Source: Puniceicoccaceae bacterium 5H (lineage in GTDB: Bacteria; Verrucomicrobiota; Verrucomicrobiia; Opitutales; Oceanipulchritudinaceae). Taken from it: a stretch of DNA of 64,000 bases. The number at the start of each line of letters is the position of its first letter. Position 1 is the first letter of the stretch. The stretch covers positions 20,374 through 84,373 of the forward strand of contig WOUP01000016.1 of the NCBI GenBank assembly GCA_009772895.1, read 5' to 3'. Positions 17,002-28,220 of the stretch are shown here, in pieces. The position numbers and the translations under genes are program-made. The notes below the pieces were generated by a model. It had not been told where the DNA came from. It ran no database searches and was given only the letters and a program-made list of their open reading frames with translations.

Positions 17002-17881
17002 AGGCCGCCAGATCTGCGTCTTTCGAGCCGATGCACAAGCCGTAGAGCCGGACGGGCGTCGCGACGCCGCCCTGCCAATCCGTCCAATCGGCCGCCAGAG
17101 ACTCCCACGGCACGGTCCGTCCCCCACCGCGTTCGGTGGTGGACTGGAAGCTCGCGTCACTGATCACGATCAGGCAGTCAGGCTCCAGCTTGATCGCCGC
17201 CTGCATCACGCTCTGGATACCGTCCGGAGAACCCCGCTGCCAGTCGCGCCCGGCTCGTCCGGTCGTCACCAGATCATTTTCCAGCCACTCGCGCAACTGG
17301 CCACGCACCTCGCTCAAGGGCGCCAGCCGAGGTTCGGCCCAATCGTAGCTGCGGGAAAACTGCAGCAGCGCTACCTGCGAATCCGGGGACAGGCCCATGA
17401 GCAACGCATCCACCTCCCCGAGCAGCGCCTCCATGTCCGTGCCCTTTTCCTCCAGCTTGCGCTTGATGGGCGAGGAGATGTCGATGGCCACGACGGCCTT
17501 CTTGCCGTCGAGCGCCGGCTTGAGCCAGGCCAGCATCAGGTCCGGATGGGCCACCGGCCCCTCCGGCTGGTCCACCGGCGTCAGACCTTCGGTGGGCGTT
17601 TCCTTCGATTTGGCCTCAGTCCGGGCCAAGGGATCCTGCGTTTTGGGCAACGGATGGCGGGATTCCCAATCTTCCAATACTTGTGAGAAATCAGGCTCCG
17701 CGCGCTCACGTTGCGGTCTTTCCATTGCCACCGTCGCCTTTTCCTCGCGCTCACGGGGAAAATGAGGCCAATCATAGTAAACCATCGAGCCGACGACAAC
17801 TAACGCCAGTCCGAGCAAAGCCCCGATCAGCCCAAACGGCGGACGAGAGCTCTTCCTACGCACTGTCTTGTCGCCAGACAT
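16907..17881 (-). CDS. Membrane-anchored von Willebrand factor A-like protein
   Basis: 324 residues, ATG start. A basic N terminus is followed by one transmembrane segment at about 19-37, a charged periplasmic linker to about 115, then a VWA-like Rossmann domain: KKAVVAIDISSPIKRKLEE near 125, SQVALLQFSRSYDW and EPDCLIVISDASFQ. VWA domains bind proteins through a metal site DxSxS. Here that motif is degenerate (DISSP), so metal binding is uncertain. The C terminus (VPVANVEPSATPAASR) overlaps the opposing gene. It may scaffold an envelope complex; no partner is evident. Confidence 0.65.
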   Translation of the reverse strand: MSGDKTVRRKSSRPPFGLIGALLGLALVVVGSMVYYDWPHFPREREEKATVAMERPQRERAEPDFSQVLEDWESRHPLPKTQDPLARTEAKSKETPTEGLTPVDQPEGPVAHPDLMLAWLKPALDGKKAVVAIDISSPIKRKLEEKGTDMEALLGEVDALLMGLSPDSQVALLQFSRSYDWAEPRLAPLSEVRGQLREWLENDLVTTGRAGRDWQRGSPDGIQSVMQAAIKLEPDCLIVISDASFQSTTERGGGRTVPWESLAADWTDWQGGVATPVRLYGLCIGSKDADLAAFNQLAANQGGWARPWVPVANVEPSATPAASR

Positions 17882-17981
17882 CTACCAGAAGACATAACCC
17901 TAGATGAGTCTTCGACGCAAGGGTAACCCTATAGATTACGAGCAACTTCCGCTTTTTTTCGATTTTTCTCCCCAAAGATGC

Positions 17982-18013
17982 TTGACCGGCCGAACGCATT
18001 TTGTCTGTATATG
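17982..18013 (+). promoter_or_regulatory. Candidate tRNA-Asp promoter
   Basis: TTGACC (17982-17987) and an AT-rich TGTATATG (18006-18013) lie upstream of the tRNA with a spacer of 18-20 bases depending on the -10 chosen. The spacing is imperfect. Confidence 0.35.
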
Positions 18014-18026
18014 GGCTTTCACCCAA

Positions 18027-18103
18027 GGGGTAGTAGCTCAGTTGGTTAGAGCGCCTGCCTGTCACGCAGGAGGCCGCGGGTTCAAGTCCCGTCTATCCCG
18101 CCA
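18027..18103 (+). tRNA. tRNA-Asp (anticodon GTC)
   Basis: 77 bases including an encoded CCA end (18101-18103). The acceptor stem GGGGTAG pairs with CTATCCC (one G-T pair). The D-arm is GCTC...GAGC, and the anticodon stem CCTGC/GCAGG has loop CTGTCAC with anticodon GTC. The T-arm GCGGG/CCCGT contains TTCAAGT (one G-T pair). Discriminator base G, as expected for tRNA-Asp. Confidence 0.97.
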
Positions 18104-18104
18104 T

Positions 18105-18136
18105 GAAGGCCCGCGAGGTTAAACCTCCGGGCCTTC
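18105..18136 (+). terminator. Hairpin just downstream of tRNA-Asp
   Basis: GAAGGCCCG (18105-18113) pairs with CGGGCCTTC (18128-18136), and an inner GAGGT/ACCTC extends the stem past a single bulged C. There is no clear T run, so it may act as a processing boundary or a weak terminator. Confidence 0.5.
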
Positions 18137-18303
18137 GCCTTGTACGCAGGTCGCGAAGAGACATCGCCAGCTCAATGGACTCAACCACTGGCAACTTGAT
18201 GGCAAACCTTCAGCTTGCCGGAGGTCCGGGCCTCGTAATCAGTCAAGCCATCCCAGCAGGCGGTGTATGCAGGCGGCTGTCTGGCGCCTACCCTCGCAAA
18301 CGC

Positions 18304-18332
18304 AAAAAAGCCGCTCCGGGTGAGGGAGCGGC
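18304..18332 (-). terminator. Rho-independent terminator after the RNase E/G gene
   Basis: On the minus strand GCCGCTCC (18325-18332) pairs with GGAGCGGC (18310-18317), followed by six T (18304-18309), about 33 bases past the stop codon. The 230 bases between it and the tRNA hairpin show nothing else. Confidence 0.88.
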
Positions 18333-18364
18333 GAGCAATGAAAGGGATGCGGGGAAGCCGAGCG

Positions 18365-20107
<1,743 letters not shown>

Positions 20108-20215
20108 GATTTATTGATCCAGCATTGTAAGGTTGGAGGTGATGAGGCGCCCTCATTCGCTGTCCGTGCTGCCCGCCTCCGCGGGTATGCAGGGGTACGT
20201 GCTGTGCCGGCTGCA

Positions 20216-21472
20216 TCATTCGTAGAGACGGTGATGACGGTGAACACTTTGTACGATTCCCTGCAAGATGCAGCAGCTCAAAATGAAGGAGCCTCCGTAA
20301 CTGACAAAGGGCAACGGAAGGCCAGTGATCGGAGTGAGACCTATCGTCATTCCGATGTTCACAAAGACGTGAATCAGGAAAATCACGGTCACGCCCACGC
20401 AAAGGAGCATGCCGAAACGGTCTCGGGCCTGTCCGGCAATGCGGACGCCATTTGCCAACAGGACCCCAAATAAACCGACCACCAACATTCCGCCCAGAAA
20501 TCCTTGTTCCTCGGCGAAGACGGCGAAGATAAAATCGTTATGCGCAACAGTGCGCGGCAGGTAGCCAAGCCGGGCCTGCTGCCCGTTGGCGTAGCCCCGG
20601 CCGAACAGGCCACCCGAACCCACGGCGGATTCGGCCTGGATTGCGTTCCAGGCGGCCCCCGTGCCGGATGGGTCGACGACCTCCGGCGCGGCAAAAGTCA
20701 TAATGCGCTCGCGCTGGTAATCCCGCAGCGGCACGAGCGACTTGGACTGGTATTCGCCCCGGAACTCCTGGGCCGACAGTCCACTCTTTTCCAGAGCGTG
20801 GGCGTAACTGTAGAGGTCGAAGGCCAGGATGCTCGCCATGCAAACCACAAGGGCGAATCCGACTAGAAAGAAGCGAATCGACAGCTTCGACACATACAAC
20901 AGGGCCAACACCATTGGCGGAATAATCAGACACGACCCTAGGTCGGGCTGCAGAAAAATCAAGAACATTGGAAGTCCCGCCAGACCAAAGACTATCGCGA
21001 GCACGCGCACCGAGTCGGAGATCTTGCCAATCCGCGTGGTGGCGAGGATCGTCGACACCATGATGAGCGTACACACTTTGGCCGCCTCCGAGGGCTGATA
21101 GGCGAGAACCACAAAGTTGAGCCAGCGCGTCGCCCCCTCTCGCGTGAGGCCTAGCGGCGTGAAAATCAGCAGTAGCAGAAACAGGCCGGCAAAGTAGAAC
21201 CACAGCGCATTGCGCATGTAAAAGCGGTAGTCGATCATCGACACTACGCCGTAGACGCCCGCCCCGAGGACGATCCAGACCAGCTGCTTGATCCAGAAAT
21301 CCCCGCCGGTAAAGGCGTGGGCGGAATAGATGAAGGCCACCCCGATCAAGCTGAGGCACAGGATGCACGCCGGCCCCACCCAGTCGAATTGCATCGCCTG
21401 GGATGCACGGAACAGGTTACGGGTCGTGCGGAACACGTCGTGACTTTCAAAGCGGCGGGTCAGCCCCATCAT
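20216..21472 (-). CDS. rodA: RodA, SEDS-family peptidoglycan glycosyltransferase
   Basis: Polymerises lipid II into glycan strands for lateral wall growth with a class B penicillin-binding protein. 418 residues with about ten membrane segments. SEDS motifs are present: the conserved LQPDLGSCLIIPPM segment, AVGSGGLFGRGYANG with HNDFIFAVFAEEQGFLGG, and GMTIGLTPITGLPLPFVSYG near the end. Two consecutive ATG codons mark the start. Gene order rodA then RNase G/E on one strand suggests co-transcription. FtsW is the alternative identity, but this neighbourhood and the sequence favour RodA. Confidence 0.88.
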   Translation of the reverse strand: MMGLTRRFESHDVFRTTRNLFRASQAMQFDWVGPACILCLSLIGVAFIYSAHAFTGGDFWIKQLVWIVLGAGVYGVVSMIDYRFYMRNALWFYFAGLFLLLLIFTPLGLTREGATRWLNFVVLAYQPSEAAKVCTLIMVSTILATTRIGKISDSVRVLAIVFGLAGLPMFLIFLQPDLGSCLIIPPMVLALLYVSKLSIRFFLVGFALVVCMASILAFDLYSYAHALEKSGLSAQEFRGEYQSKSLVPLRDYQRERIMTFAAPEVVDPSGTGAAWNAIQAESAVGSGGLFGRGYANGQQARLGYLPRTVAHNDFIFAVFAEEQGFLGGMLVVGLFGVLLANGVRIAGQARDRFGMLLCVGVTVIFLIHVFVNIGMTIGLTPITGLPLPFVSYGGSFILSCCILQGIVQSVHRHHRLYE

Positions 21473-21588
21473 TTAAAGCTACACTAGACCACAAACGACC
21501 GCCGGAGCAAAGGGTAAAGCACCCGCGCGCGGCTTCCTTATCCAGCTTTCCCATTGCCAGCGCCTCGATTGCCCGACAGGTAGAGGCC

Positions 21589-22353
21589 ATGAGCGACTCT
21601 ACCGCCCCCGTTACGGCCGATCTGCTGGACGCCGCCCAGGAACTGCGCACCACCGTCGATTCGTTGAAATTTGCGGAACCGGTGGCCTGGGTCTACAACC
21701 CGCTCGACTACGCCTGGGCGGGCTACGAGGCCTATGTGCGCCGCTTTGCCACCGGGCCGCGCCGCACCGTATTCCTCGGTATGAATCCGGGCCCCTTCGG
21801 CATGACGCAGACAGGGGTGCCGTTTGGCGAGATCGCCGCCGTGCGCGACTGGATGGGCATCGAGGTGCCCATCGCCCAGCCGGAACGCACCCACCCCAAG
21901 CGCCCGATCCAGGGCTTCGACTGCCACCGGAGCGAGGTGAGCGGTCGCCGCCTCTGGCGCGAGTTGTTTGCCGAGCGCTACCCCCAGGCGGATGCCTTTT
22001 TCGCCGAGCACTTTGTGCTCAACTACTGCCCGCTCGTCTTCATGACCGAAACGGGCGCCAACTACACGCCGGACAAGTTGAAGGCCGCCGAGCGCGCGGA
22101 GCTCGAAATCGCCTGCCAACACCACCTCATCCGCACGCTGACGACGCTCAAGCCGCAGTTCATCGTCGGCATTGGGGCCTACGCGCGCAAACAGATCGAC
22201 AAGGTCGCCGGCCTGCTCCCGCTCGACCAGACGCCCACCCTCGGCCAGATCATCCACCCGGCACCGGCCAGCCCCATCGCTAATCGTGAGTGGCCGGTGC
22301 GCCCACGACAGCAACTGTTAGATCTTGGTGTCTGGAGCGTTACATCTTCGTGA
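21589..22353 (+). CDS. SMUG1-type (family 3) uracil-DNA glycosylase
   Basis: Excises uracil and oxidised pyrimidines from DNA. 254 residues from the ATG at 21589. The SMUG1 hallmarks are clear: NPLDYAWAGYEAYVRRF at about 36-52, motif 1 FLGMNPGPFGMTQTGVPFGE near 63-82, a HPKRPIQGFDCHRSEVSGRR segment, NYCPLVFM, TPDKLKAAER, and motif 2 HPAPASPIANREW near the end (usual form HPSPASP, with Ala for the first Ser here). It is oriented away from rodA. Together with the family-4-like enzyme at 75-1016 the window encodes two uracil glycosylases of different families. Confidence 0.92.
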   Translation: MSDSTAPVTADLLDAAQELRTTVDSLKFAEPVAWVYNPLDYAWAGYEAYVRRFATGPRRTVFLGMNPGPFGMTQTGVPFGEIAAVRDWMGIEVPIAQPERTHPKRPIQGFDCHRSEVSGRRLWRELFAERYPQADAFFAEHFVLNYCPLVFMTETGANYTPDKLKAAERAELEIACQHHLIRTLTTLKPQFIVGIGAYARKQIDKVAGLLPLDQTPTLGQIIHPAPASPIANREWPVRPRQQLLDLGVWSVTSS

Positions 22354-22494
22354 CAAACCAACACACAAGTCGCTTTATTGCAGCTATTTAAGAAATATTT
22401 TCCATTAGCAGCACCTGAGAAATAATGAATTGCAGGTGGCGAAACCCGATTTATAGGGTGCGAATCCTATCGCTTCCCCTAGCTCGAAATACTC

Positions 22495-24522
22495 ATGTTT
22501 CGCCACCGCCAACTCTCCATCCGCATCCAGATCGCCCTGCTCACGGCCGCATTTGTCGCCGGCAGCGTGGCCCTCACTGCGTGGGCGGCCAACCGCCACG
22601 CCTCGCAGGCCCTGGTCGACCGCGGCCAGTCCCTGCTGGTCGAAAAGGCGGACGACGTGGCCCAGGGCGTCGATCGGCAGCTGAAAAATCAGGCGATCCT
22701 CGTGCGCAGCCTTGGCCGCATGCCGGGGCTCGACCGCAAGCTGAAGGCGGCGCAAAGCAAGCTTGCCGGCATGTCCGACCCGGCCAAGCGCAGCATGACG
22801 GCGCTGCTCGGATCGCTGTTGGAACCACACCAGGACGTCTACGAAGGCTTTTGGATCGCCACCCTCGACGGCGAGATCATGGCCACCGCCCACGCTGGGG
22901 AGACGGAAACGCCTTTTGCGGAACTGAAGCTGGCAGAGGCCACGTGGTTTGCGCAACTGATGGAGCAGCAGGAGACAGTGTTCAGCGCGCCCATGCCTTC
23001 CCCCGAAAGCGGCGAACTGGTGGTGCAGCTCGCCGCCCCGGTGCTCGATGACGAGGGCCAAACCCGCGGCGTGCTGGGCGGCAGCATGAAGCTCAGCTAC
23101 CTGACCCACATGCTGGAGCAAACCAAGCTGCCGGGCACGAGCTACGCCATGCTGACCGATGCCGATCACCGCGTGCTCGCCCACCGCCATCCGGAAGAAG
23201 TCGGCACCACGATCCAGGAGGTCGGCATTGTCGCCGCGCTGGAGGGCACGACCGTCGGCGAGGATTCGCTCAGCACCTTTCACCACCAAGGTCAGGCCGA
23301 AACCGCCGCCGCCCAGCGCCTGGGCATGCGCCCCTGGACGTTGCTCGTCGCCACCCCCGATGCCGAGATGCTGGCGCCCGTGACCCAGATGCAGCGCTCC
23401 ATCGCGTTGCAGGGCCTGGTCATCCTCTTCGTTTCGGCCCTGATCGCCTCCTGGACCGGCAGCCGCCTGATCCAACCCGTGCGCAAGGCCATCACGCGTC
23501 TCAGTGCTTCTTACCGGGGTCTGGGCAACGCCTCCGACCAGCTCGTGGCCAACAGCCGCACCATCGCCGACACCAGCTCCGAGCAGGCCGCTTCCCTCGA
23601 GCAGACCTCTGCCAACATGGAGGAGATGAACTCCATGGCCCAGTCCAATCAGGAGCGCGCGACCGAAGCCCGCAAAAGCGCCGAGGCCACCGAACAGAAC
23701 ATCCGGCAGGCGCGCGACTGGATGCGTAACCTCGATGAAAGCATCGCCTCCATCGAGGAACAGAGCCAGGACACCCAGAAGATCATCAAGACGATCGACG
23801 AAATTGCCTTTCAAACCAACCTGCTCGCCCTCAACGCCGCCGTGGAAGCCGCCCGAGCGGGCGAATACGGGGCAGGGTTTGCCGTCGTGGCGGAGGAAGT
23901 CCGCAGTCTTGCCCGACGCGCCGCCGAGGCCGCCCGCTCGACCAGCGACATCATTCAGAGCACCTTCGAACGCATCAAGGAGGGCCAGCGCCTTTCCGGC
24001 GAAACCGTCAAGGCCTTTGAGACGGTGGGCGACGACACCGCCCGCCTGCGCGAAGCGGTCGAGCAGATCGCCCACGCCTCGCAGGAGCAATCGCGCGGCA
24101 GCTCGCAGATCAACGACGCCGTGCAGACCCTCGAACATGCCGTGCAGTCCAACGCGGCGCAGAGCGAAGAAGTCGCCGCCGCCGCCAACTCCATGGACGA
24201 GCAGATCGGCCAGCTGGAACGCATTTGCAACGACCTCAATCACCTCGTCTACGGCAACCGCCAGCAGGAGGCCAACGATGACGCAGTGGAAGCGCCGGAT
24301 GAGGAAAACGAAAGCGGCTACGACACCGAACGCTATAACCGCTCGAGTGACGAGTTTGTCTTCTTCCGCGACGAACACGGCCAGAACAGGACCTCCGGCA
24401 GCACTAAGCCCCTGCCCCAGCGCAAGCTGGAGGTGCCCCGGGAATCCAAGGAGCCGCCGTCCCCGACCTTTTTCCGCGTCAACGGCAAGCCCTCCCAGGA
24501 AGACAGCCCGTCGCGCCGCTAG
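22495..24522 (+). CDS. Methyl-accepting chemotaxis protein
   Basis: Transmembrane chemoreceptor signalling to CheA/CheW, 675 residues. TM1 is near 13-33, a periplasmic dCache-like sensor spans about 35-298, and TM2 is near 300-322. A short linker without an obvious HAMP consensus leads into the cytoplasmic coiled coil. The highly conserved hairpin tip [20 protein letters not shown] lies near 435-455, followed by [20 protein letters not shown]. The last 80 residues form a charged, Ser/Pro-rich tail with no visible CheR-binding pentapeptide. No other chemotaxis genes are in the window. The 141-base leader contains a small ATAGG/CCTAT hairpin. Confidence 0.93.
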   Translation: MFRHRQLSIRIQIALLTAAFVAGSVALTAWAANRHASQALVDRGQSLLVEKADDVAQGVDRQLKNQAILVRSLGRMPGLDRKLKAAQSKLAGMSDPAKRSMTALLGSLLEPHQDVYEGFWIATLDGEIMATAHAGETETPFAELKLAEATWFAQLMEQQETVFSAPMPSPESGELVVQLAAPVLDDEGQTRGVLGGSMKLSYLTHMLEQTKLPGTSYAMLTDADHRVLAHRHPEEVGTTIQEVGIVAALEGTTVGEDSLSTFHHQGQAETAAAQRLGMRPWTLLVATPDAEMLAPVTQMQRSIALQGLVILFVSALIASWTGSRLIQPVRKAITRLSASYRGLGNASDQLVANSRTIADTSSEQAASLEQTSANMEEMNSMAQSNQERATEARKSAEATEQNIRQARDWMRNLDESIASIEEQSQDTQKIIKTIDEIAFQTNLLALNAAVEAARAGEYGAGFAVVAEEVRSLARRAAEAARSTSDIIQSTFERIKEGQRLSGETVKAFETVGDDTARLREAVEQIAHASQEQSRGSSQINDAVQTLEHAVQSNAAQSEEVAAAANSMDEQIGQLERICNDLNHLVYGNRQQEANDDAVEAPDEENESGYDTERYNRSSDEFVFFRDEHGQNRTSGSTKPLPQRKLEVPRESKEPPSPTFFRVNGKPSQEDSPSRR

Positions 24523-24544
24523 CGGCAGCCGTCCCCCTGTAAGC

Positions 24545-24575
24545 AAAAAACGAGGCGCCCGCAGGCACCCCGTTT
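24545..24575 (-). terminator. Terminator between the chemoreceptor and esterase genes
   Basis: On the minus strand AAACGGGGTGC pairs with GCGCCTCGTTT (11 bp, two wobble pairs), followed by T-rich sequence reading into 24545. It serves the esterase gene and may also stop the chemoreceptor transcript. Confidence 0.65.
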
Positions 24576-24606
24576 CAGGTTGGTTGCTTGATCTGGGCGG
24601 CGTGCT

Positions 24607-27600
24607 CTAGTTCGCCGCGTCAAAGTGCATCCAGCGCTGGTCGCCAAAGAGCCAGAGGCTGTCGCCATCGCGCTGCGTCCATTGGGCGATCTCGTCGGCG
24701 TAGATCAGCGGGTAGAGCTCACCGGATGTCCACAGCCAGCCGAGCTGGGCCGAAGCCTCCGGGTGATACATCCACCAGCCATCGGTGTTGCCCGAGACCC
24801 AAAGCCAGCCCCACGCATCTTGCCAGATCCACGGGAAAGACTCCGTCCAGACCCAGTCGAAGCCGCCGACATGGGCCCAGTTGGTGCCTTCGAGCACCTC
24901 CGCGCCCGGCATGTTTTGCTCGAGCCACACCGCGGATTGCCCCTGTTGCTCCACGTAGGGCAGCAGGATCTCGCTCCAGAGGGCGGCGTGCGCGGCCAGG
25001 CCCTCCGGCGTAAAGTGCACGCGGCTGCCGTCCGGCTGGCGGAACTCCAGCCCGAGCGTGTCCGAGTTGGCGCCCGGCAGGGCGATACCGTCGGCCCAGA
25101 TCTGCTGCTGCGCCCCACTGATTTCCGGGTCGCCATTGGGATTGTCGAGCGGCCAGACGGAGGCCTGCGCCACAAACCACGGGATGTCCCAGGCGGTCTC
25201 GGTACGGGTGCTCTCGATCAGGTTCTTCAGGTCGTGGTAGTAATCCTCGTGCGAGGTACGGACCACGCCCGGCTCATGGCTGGAATCGCTCTCGCCCTGG
25301 TGCCAGAGCACCGCGCGGAATCCGCCCTGCCCCAGTTGCCCCAGCCGGTAGAGCGTCCACGGATAGAGGCCGTTATAGCGGGCGTAGGAGAGGTAGCTGT
25401 CGTAATTGTAGGGGTAGTCCGGCTGCCAGCGCTCGACGGAAGTGCCGCCGTGGCCCGTGCTGGCAATCGCCACCGGCACTTGCAACTCGGCGGCCATGTC
25501 GTCGAGGAAGGCCGGATAGTAGCTGCCCTTGGTGCTCAAATCGTGCACGCCGGGTTGCGGGTCGGCCGCAGGTTGCCAGTGGCCGCCGCTGAAGGACACC
25601 GCCAAATCGCTCTCCGGCGTCGTCGGCTCGGTGCCGCTGTTGGTGGAGTTGGACTGGCCGGCGCCGACGAACACTTCGCCCACGCCAAAACGGCTGATCG
25701 TCTCCTGGGCGACCTCGGTCCCGTTTTGCTGGAAGGACAGGTCCGCCTGATACCAGCCGCCGGCCGGCAATTCGATCGACTGCGCGAAATCACCGTTGGC
25801 GGCGATCGAGATGTTCACCGGATCCGTCGGCAGCGCGCCCGCCAGCGGCGTGCCGCCGGAGAAGGTCACGACCACCGTGTCGGCGTCGTTGAGTGCGCGC
25901 CCGGCGATTTCCACCTGGCCGTGCTCGAGCGTCTCACGCTGGAACACCTGATATTCGAGGGGCGAGGTGACCGCCACGGCCGAGGGATACAGTTCGATCG
26001 AGCGCACCTCGCGCGGCTCCATCCGGGCTTCCACCACGAGCGCACCGGCGGTGGCATCTGCATAGACACCGGTCACGCCGCGCAACTGCAGGGTGTTATA
26101 GTCCGTCGAGAGCGCCAGTTCGCTGACCGCACTGACGTCGGCCGTGACGGCTACTTCGTTACCCTCCCCATTTACGACTGAGGAAATCATGGAGCGATCG
26201 AAGACGAGCGCATAGGTCGCCGCATTGTCTTCGTCGTTGTTCTGCAGCATCAGCGTCATGCCGTCGACGCGTGCCGCCACGGAGCTGAAGACATACTCCG
26301 TCTGCATGACGAAATACTGGTCGCCCAGCATCACGTTCTTGCCGATGGAACCTTCGCTGACGACATTCCAATAACCGCCCGCCGGATAGGCATCACCGCT
26401 ATAGAGCAGGTCTTCCCCACTCACGGCGAGGCGCGTCAGCTGCAGGTTACCGGTGAAGGTCGCAAAATAGTCTGCGGCATCGACGGTGTAATCGCCTACA
26501 TTCTGGGTCACGCTCAGTTGGGGGCGTTCCACCGGGGTGCGGTCGAGGCTCATCGCGAACGAACCGGACACGCGCAGGTTGTCGAGGCTCAAGGCCATGT
26601 CGCCCGCGGTATCAAGCAGGGCCACGCCCGCCACGGACGAATCGCTGGTATCCTTCTCCACCGCAACGGTCAGGTCGGGCGTTGCCTCGGTGTCGGCCGG
26701 ATCGAGCCACAGGGCGCGGTCGTTGGTGCCATAGCTCTTGCGCACCACCAGCGTATGCCATTGCTGATCGCTGATCTCGACCGGGCTCCACTGGATGTCG
26801 TCCGCGGTGTCCGTCAGCGAGAGGCCCAGCTGGAGCGAATCGGCGGTCGAACCTTCGCGCACCCAGACGAGGCCGGTCACGCGATCGGCGATGTCACCGT
26901 TTTGCAGGCCCATGAGCGGTGTCGCCTCCAGCCCCGCAACGCTGCCGTCGAGGCGCAAATCCGTGCGCAAATAGACGCGCGGGCCAGGTTCATCGCCCAC
27001 CGGGGCGCGCTTGACCTGCAGGGAATCGTAGAATGCGAGGGAATAGTGTCCGTCCACCGTATCGTCTCCGGTTGCAAAATCCACCGTGCCGTCGGCGTCC
27101 ACTTCCAGCTCGGGCGAGCCGGTGCTCACGGCCCAGCGCGAGATACGGTTCAGCGGACCCGGCTTGTAGTCAAAACGCTCATCGAGCAGCACGAGGTCGT
27201 AGTCTTCGCCTTCATCGCCCGAGAGGTCGGGATCGTCTCCCGGCCACGGCACGGGCGTCGGATCGGCGGTCAGGCTCAGCTCGTTGATCTCGAGGTTGTC
27301 GACCAGGAAGTCCACTCCGACCGTGGCCGTGGTGCTGACAAAGCCCAGGCGCCCGAAGTTGCCGGACTGCAGGCGGTAGTTGAGCGTATTGTCCAGCATC
27401 GCCTGTCCAAAGAACACCCCGTCGAGAAAGACCGTCACCGAGTTGGTGTAAAGCTGCTGGTCGTCACCGTTGAAGGGCAGCAGGAAGGTCTGGTCCTCGT
27501 AGTCGTTGATGAAGATGTCGAGGTGGTGCGAGGCATCGGTGCTGAAGGTGCCTCCCACCGAGTCCGCATCCGTCATCGACAACTCGATCTGCCCGTCGTT

Positions 27601-28101
27601 CGAAAGCCGGAGCATGAACGGGCGGTTCGAGCCGCGGGAAAGGTTGATCTTATCCTGGTCGTAGAATTCGCCGAGGCTGATGCGCAGGTTTTCGGAGCTG
27701 CTCAGCGCCGCGGAGGTCGAGGCGAAATCCAGCGCGAAGTGAAGCAGCGAGATCTGCTCGGCCGCGGAATCGACAAAGTTATACTCCAGGCCGAGCCCGA
27801 CGCCGGTATCGTAGTCCCACATGCGCAGGTATTGGCCCTCGCCCGTATAGTTCGTGGCCGGGCTGCCGCTGTAGGGCGCAATCGCAATCCCGATGGGACC
27901 GCCCTCGCTCGGCGTGACCGGCAGGGCGACGGTAGCGCCGATGTTTTCGCGCAGGGGGCGCGGGGAGGCTGAGGCTTCCGGTTGATCGCCCGGCGTCGCG
28001 TCCTCGAAGTCTTCATAGAGCAGCGACTGGCCTTGCGCCGCCAACGGGGGCAGCAACAGGAGCAGACGCCACCAGGTGAAAGGGGTATGGTGTGGCATCA
28101 T
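24607..28101 (-). CDS. Secreted sialate O-acetylesterase-like protein with aromatic C-terminal module
   Basis: Exported protein of 1164 residues. The signal peptide (LLLLLPPLAAQGQ) precedes two lectin- or LamG-like beta-sandwich regions (about 28-280 and 305-520). A beta-rich middle follows, then a SASA-type SGNH esterase domain from about 800 with VGAGQSNSTNSG (nucleophile Ser), VLWHQGESDSS near 934 and a late HFTPEGLAAH supplying the catalytic His. Such enzymes remove O-acetyl groups from sugars. The last 85 residues are dominated by Trp and Tyr (SFPWIWQDAWGWLWV, LGWLWTSGELYPLIY), a tail shared with two other exported proteins here. Divergent from a LacI-type gene, it is probably a repressed carbohydrate-use gene. 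Start chosen at the first of two ATGs. Confidence 0.8.
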   Translation of the reverse strand: MMPHHTPFTWWRLLLLLPPLAAQGQSLLYEDFEDATPGDQPEASASPRPLRENIGATVALPVTPSEGGPIGIAIAPYSGSPATNYTGEGQYLRMWDYDTGVGLGLEYNFVDSAAEQISLLHFALDFASTSAALSSSENLRISLGEFYDQDKINLSRGSNRPFMLRLSNDGQIELSMTDADSVGGTFSTDASHHLDIFINDYEDQTFLLPFNGDDQQLYTNSVTVFLDGVFFGQAMLDNTLNYRLQSGNFGRLGFVSTTATVGVDFLVDNLEINELSLTADPTPVPWPGDDPDLSGDEGEDYDLVLLDERFDYKPGPLNRISRWAVSTGSPELEVDADGTVDFATGDDTVDGHYSLAFYDSLQVKRAPVGDEPGPRVYLRTDLRLDGSVAGLEATPLMGLQNGDIADRVTGLVWVREGSTADSLQLGLSLTDTADDIQWSPVEISDQQWHTLVVRKSYGTNDRALWLDPADTEATPDLTVAVEKDTSDSSVAGVALLDTAGDMALSLDNLRVSGSFAMSLDRTPVERPQLSVTQNVGDYTVDAADYFATFTGNLQLTRLAVSGEDLLYSGDAYPAGGYWNVVSEGSIGKNVMLGDQYFVMQTEYVFSSVAARVDGMTLMLQNNDEDNAATYALVFDRSMISSVVNGEGNEVAVTADVSAVSELALSTDYNTLQLRGVTGVYADATAGALVVEARMEPREVRSIELYPSAVAVTSPLEYQVFQRETLEHGQVEIAGRALNDADTVVVTFSGGTPLAGALPTDPVNISIAANGDFAQSIELPAGGWYQADLSFQQNGTEVAQETISRFGVGEVFVGAGQSNSTNSGTEPTTPESDLAVSFSGGHWQPAADPQPGVHDLSTKGSYYPAFLDDMAAELQVPVAIASTGHGGTSVERWQPDYPYNYDSYLSYARYNGLYPWTLYRLGQLGQGGFRAVLWHQGESDSSHEPGVVRTSHEDYYHDLKNLIESTRTETAWDIPWFVAQASVWPLDNPNGDPEISGAQQQIWADGIALPGANSDTLGLEFRQPDGSRVHFTPEGLAAHAALWSEILLPYVEQQGQSAVWLEQNMPGAEVLEGTNWAHVGGFDWVWTESFPWIWQDAWGWLWVSGNTDGWWMYHPEASAQLGWLWTSGELYPLIYADEIAQWTQRDGDSLWLFGDQRWMHFDAAN

Positions 28102-28126
28102 GAAATAGAAATCAGGAGTTTAGGTG

Positions 28127-28137
28127 TAATATTATTA
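28127..28137. promoter_or_regulatory. Candidate LacI-type operator in the divergent promoter region
   Basis: TAATATTATTA, a perfect palindrome of TAATA/TATTA around one T, lies in the AT-rich 119-base gap between the esterase and regulator genes. The same 11 bases recur at 28747-28757. For the esterase transcript it would fall close to the expected start site. Confidence 0.5.
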
Positions 28138-28220
28138 TGTTATATTTATTAAATGTCGATAAAGAAGTGACAGGAACGTTTTCCGACGCCAAGCTCTTGA
28201 ACCACAACGCCTGCCGTGCC

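Noticed and set aside
22430..22494. Cyclic-di-GMP (GEMM-I) riboswitch before the chemoreceptor
   Set aside because: GGCGAAACC and GGGTGCGAATCC look superficially similar, but the second helix with its tetraloop receptor is missing and the leader is too short.
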